Assembly: GCA_021833045.1 (NCBI GenBank)
Contig: JAKBGP010000101.1
Location: 1 to 7,238, forward strand
DNA: 7,238 bases
Direction of reading: 5' to 3'
Origin: Thermoplasmata archaeon
Lineage (GTDB): Archaea; Thermoplasmatota; Thermoplasmata; Thermoplasmatales; Thermoplasmataceae
Below the pieces are notes generated by a model, which saw only the letters and a program-made list of their open reading frames with translations, did no database searches and was not told the DNA's origin. This document shows positions 6,571-7,238 of the stretch, piece after piece (the stretch's first letter is position 1; every line of letters starts with the position of its first letter). Made by a program: the position numbers and the translations under genes.

Positions 6571-7238
6571 TGGTTTACTATCAATTAAATTCTTTATTAG
6601 GACACTTCCAAGAATTGCTATTGTCAGTAGTGCAAGAACATCAATCAACATGTTTGGAACTAGGAATAGGAGTATAATTATAAGCAAGATAAAACCGCTT
6701 ACGGGCTCTTTCTTATAAAACATGTACAGACTGTTTGGTAGTTCTATAAGATTGCTCACATATCCCTTTTTGTTGTAAATGCTTATGATCACTGATATCA
6801 ACGCAGATGCAAAGAAAAGTGGATCTACTAAATCCGATCCTATAAATGGAATTATTGAAAAAAGTACGTAGATTATGCTTATAAAAATTGAGACTAATAT
6901 TATGGTAAAAATAGCTGAAACAGTGTCAGATAAAGTTGTTGAAACTGAAAATTCATTGTTCTCAATCTGGTCTGAAGATGCATAAGATTGCCAGTAAATA
7001 GCAAAAATAATGAAGAAAAACATCAACTCTGTTGTTATGAAAAAATAAACATATGAATCAAGCATCAGGGCAACTGGAGAGAGCTGTTTTATGATTAAAA
7101 AATTTGCAATTGATATTATCACGTCAAAGATGTATGTTAATATATAGCCAATAATAATGCCAAAAATAAAGGGCAATATTATTCTCGGATTCTTCATTAT
7201 GAGATTTAAAGAAGAATCAAGAGATGCACTCTCATCAG
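6565..7238 (-). CDS. Polytopic membrane protein, 5' end beyond the window
   Basis: An ATG at 7197 would give 210 residues, but the frame stays open to the right edge. The upstream residues read DESASLDSSLNLIMKNPR, leading smoothly into IILPFIFGIIIGYI. A short amphipathic helix plus 'KNP-x-x-I-L-P' before the first span is typical of multi-span proteins of the DUF4013/YIP1 style, so that methionine is probably internal. The ATG also lacks a ribosome binding site. Counting from it, about six spans are visible, near 6-24, 25-36 (weak), 50-70, 95-118, 126-140 and 168-200 (long, perhaps two), with a polar loop at 71-90. The exact family is not recognised. Its stop overlaps the convergent zinc-ribbon gene stop by 6 bases (6565-6570), leaving no room for separate terminators. 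Confidence 0.85.
   Translation of the reverse strand, partial: DESASLDSSLNLIMKNPRIILPFIFGIIIGYILTYIFDVIISIANFLIIKQLSPVALMLDSYVYFFITTELMFFFIIFAIYWQSYASSDQIENNEFSVSTTLSDTVSAIFTIILVSIFISIIYVLFSIIPFIGSDLVDPLFFASALISVIISIYNKKGYVSNLIELPNSLYMFYKKEPVSGFILLIIILLFLVPNMLIDVLALLTIAILGSVLIKNLIDSKPS

Overview
The window is AT-rich and looks archaeal. The clues are a MoxR AAA+ ATPase next to a DUF58 protein, GGTGA-type ribosome binding sites inside the operon, TATA boxes about 23-27 bases ahead of start codons with no Shine-Dalgarno sequence (leaderless transcripts), and a GRAM-like/zinc-ribbon protein. A Thermoplasmatales-like acidophile would fit, but that lineage guess is inference from style, not a database match.

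Layout. Positions 1-227 hold a decayed piece of an IS110-family transposase on the + strand, entering from beyond the left edge and breaking off before its C-terminal domain. Positions 228-325 are remnant sequence without a confident gene. A tightly packed minus-strand operon then runs from about 5458 (possibly 5613) down to 326. In transcription order it holds a possible 52-codon small ORF, a membrane-anchored protein with a DUF4129-like C-terminus, a polytopic membrane protein, the MoxR ATPase, the DUF58/VWA protein, and a second polytopic membrane protein. Junctions are overlaps or gaps under 10 bases, so translational coupling is likely throughout. A spacer with divergent promoters and a 7-bp inverted repeat separates the operon from a + strand gene (5848-6570) encoding a PH/GRAM-like domain plus a C-terminal zinc ribbon. 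A minus-strand membrane protein gene (6565-7238) converges on it with a 6-base stop overlap and runs off the right edge.

How the genes may work together. MoxR ATPases are chaperone-like AAA+ proteins that pair with VWA-domain partners, and DUF58 proteins are standard partners. MoxR-DUF58-DUF4129 clusters often include a transglutaminase-like protein. Here no transglutaminase is visible. Instead there are two unclassified multi-span membrane proteins and a DUF4129 protein whose outward segment is a Gly/Ser/Asn linker plus an aromatic FNFNL repeat. The simplest reading is a membrane-surface assembly or remodelling machine, with MoxR and DUF58 acting from the cytoplasm on a membrane complex. The substrate is unknown. 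The most distinctive points are this outward segment, the apparent loss of the third MIDAS aspartate in the DUF58 protein, and the unlisted small ORF coupled by a GTGA overlap to the first operon gene.
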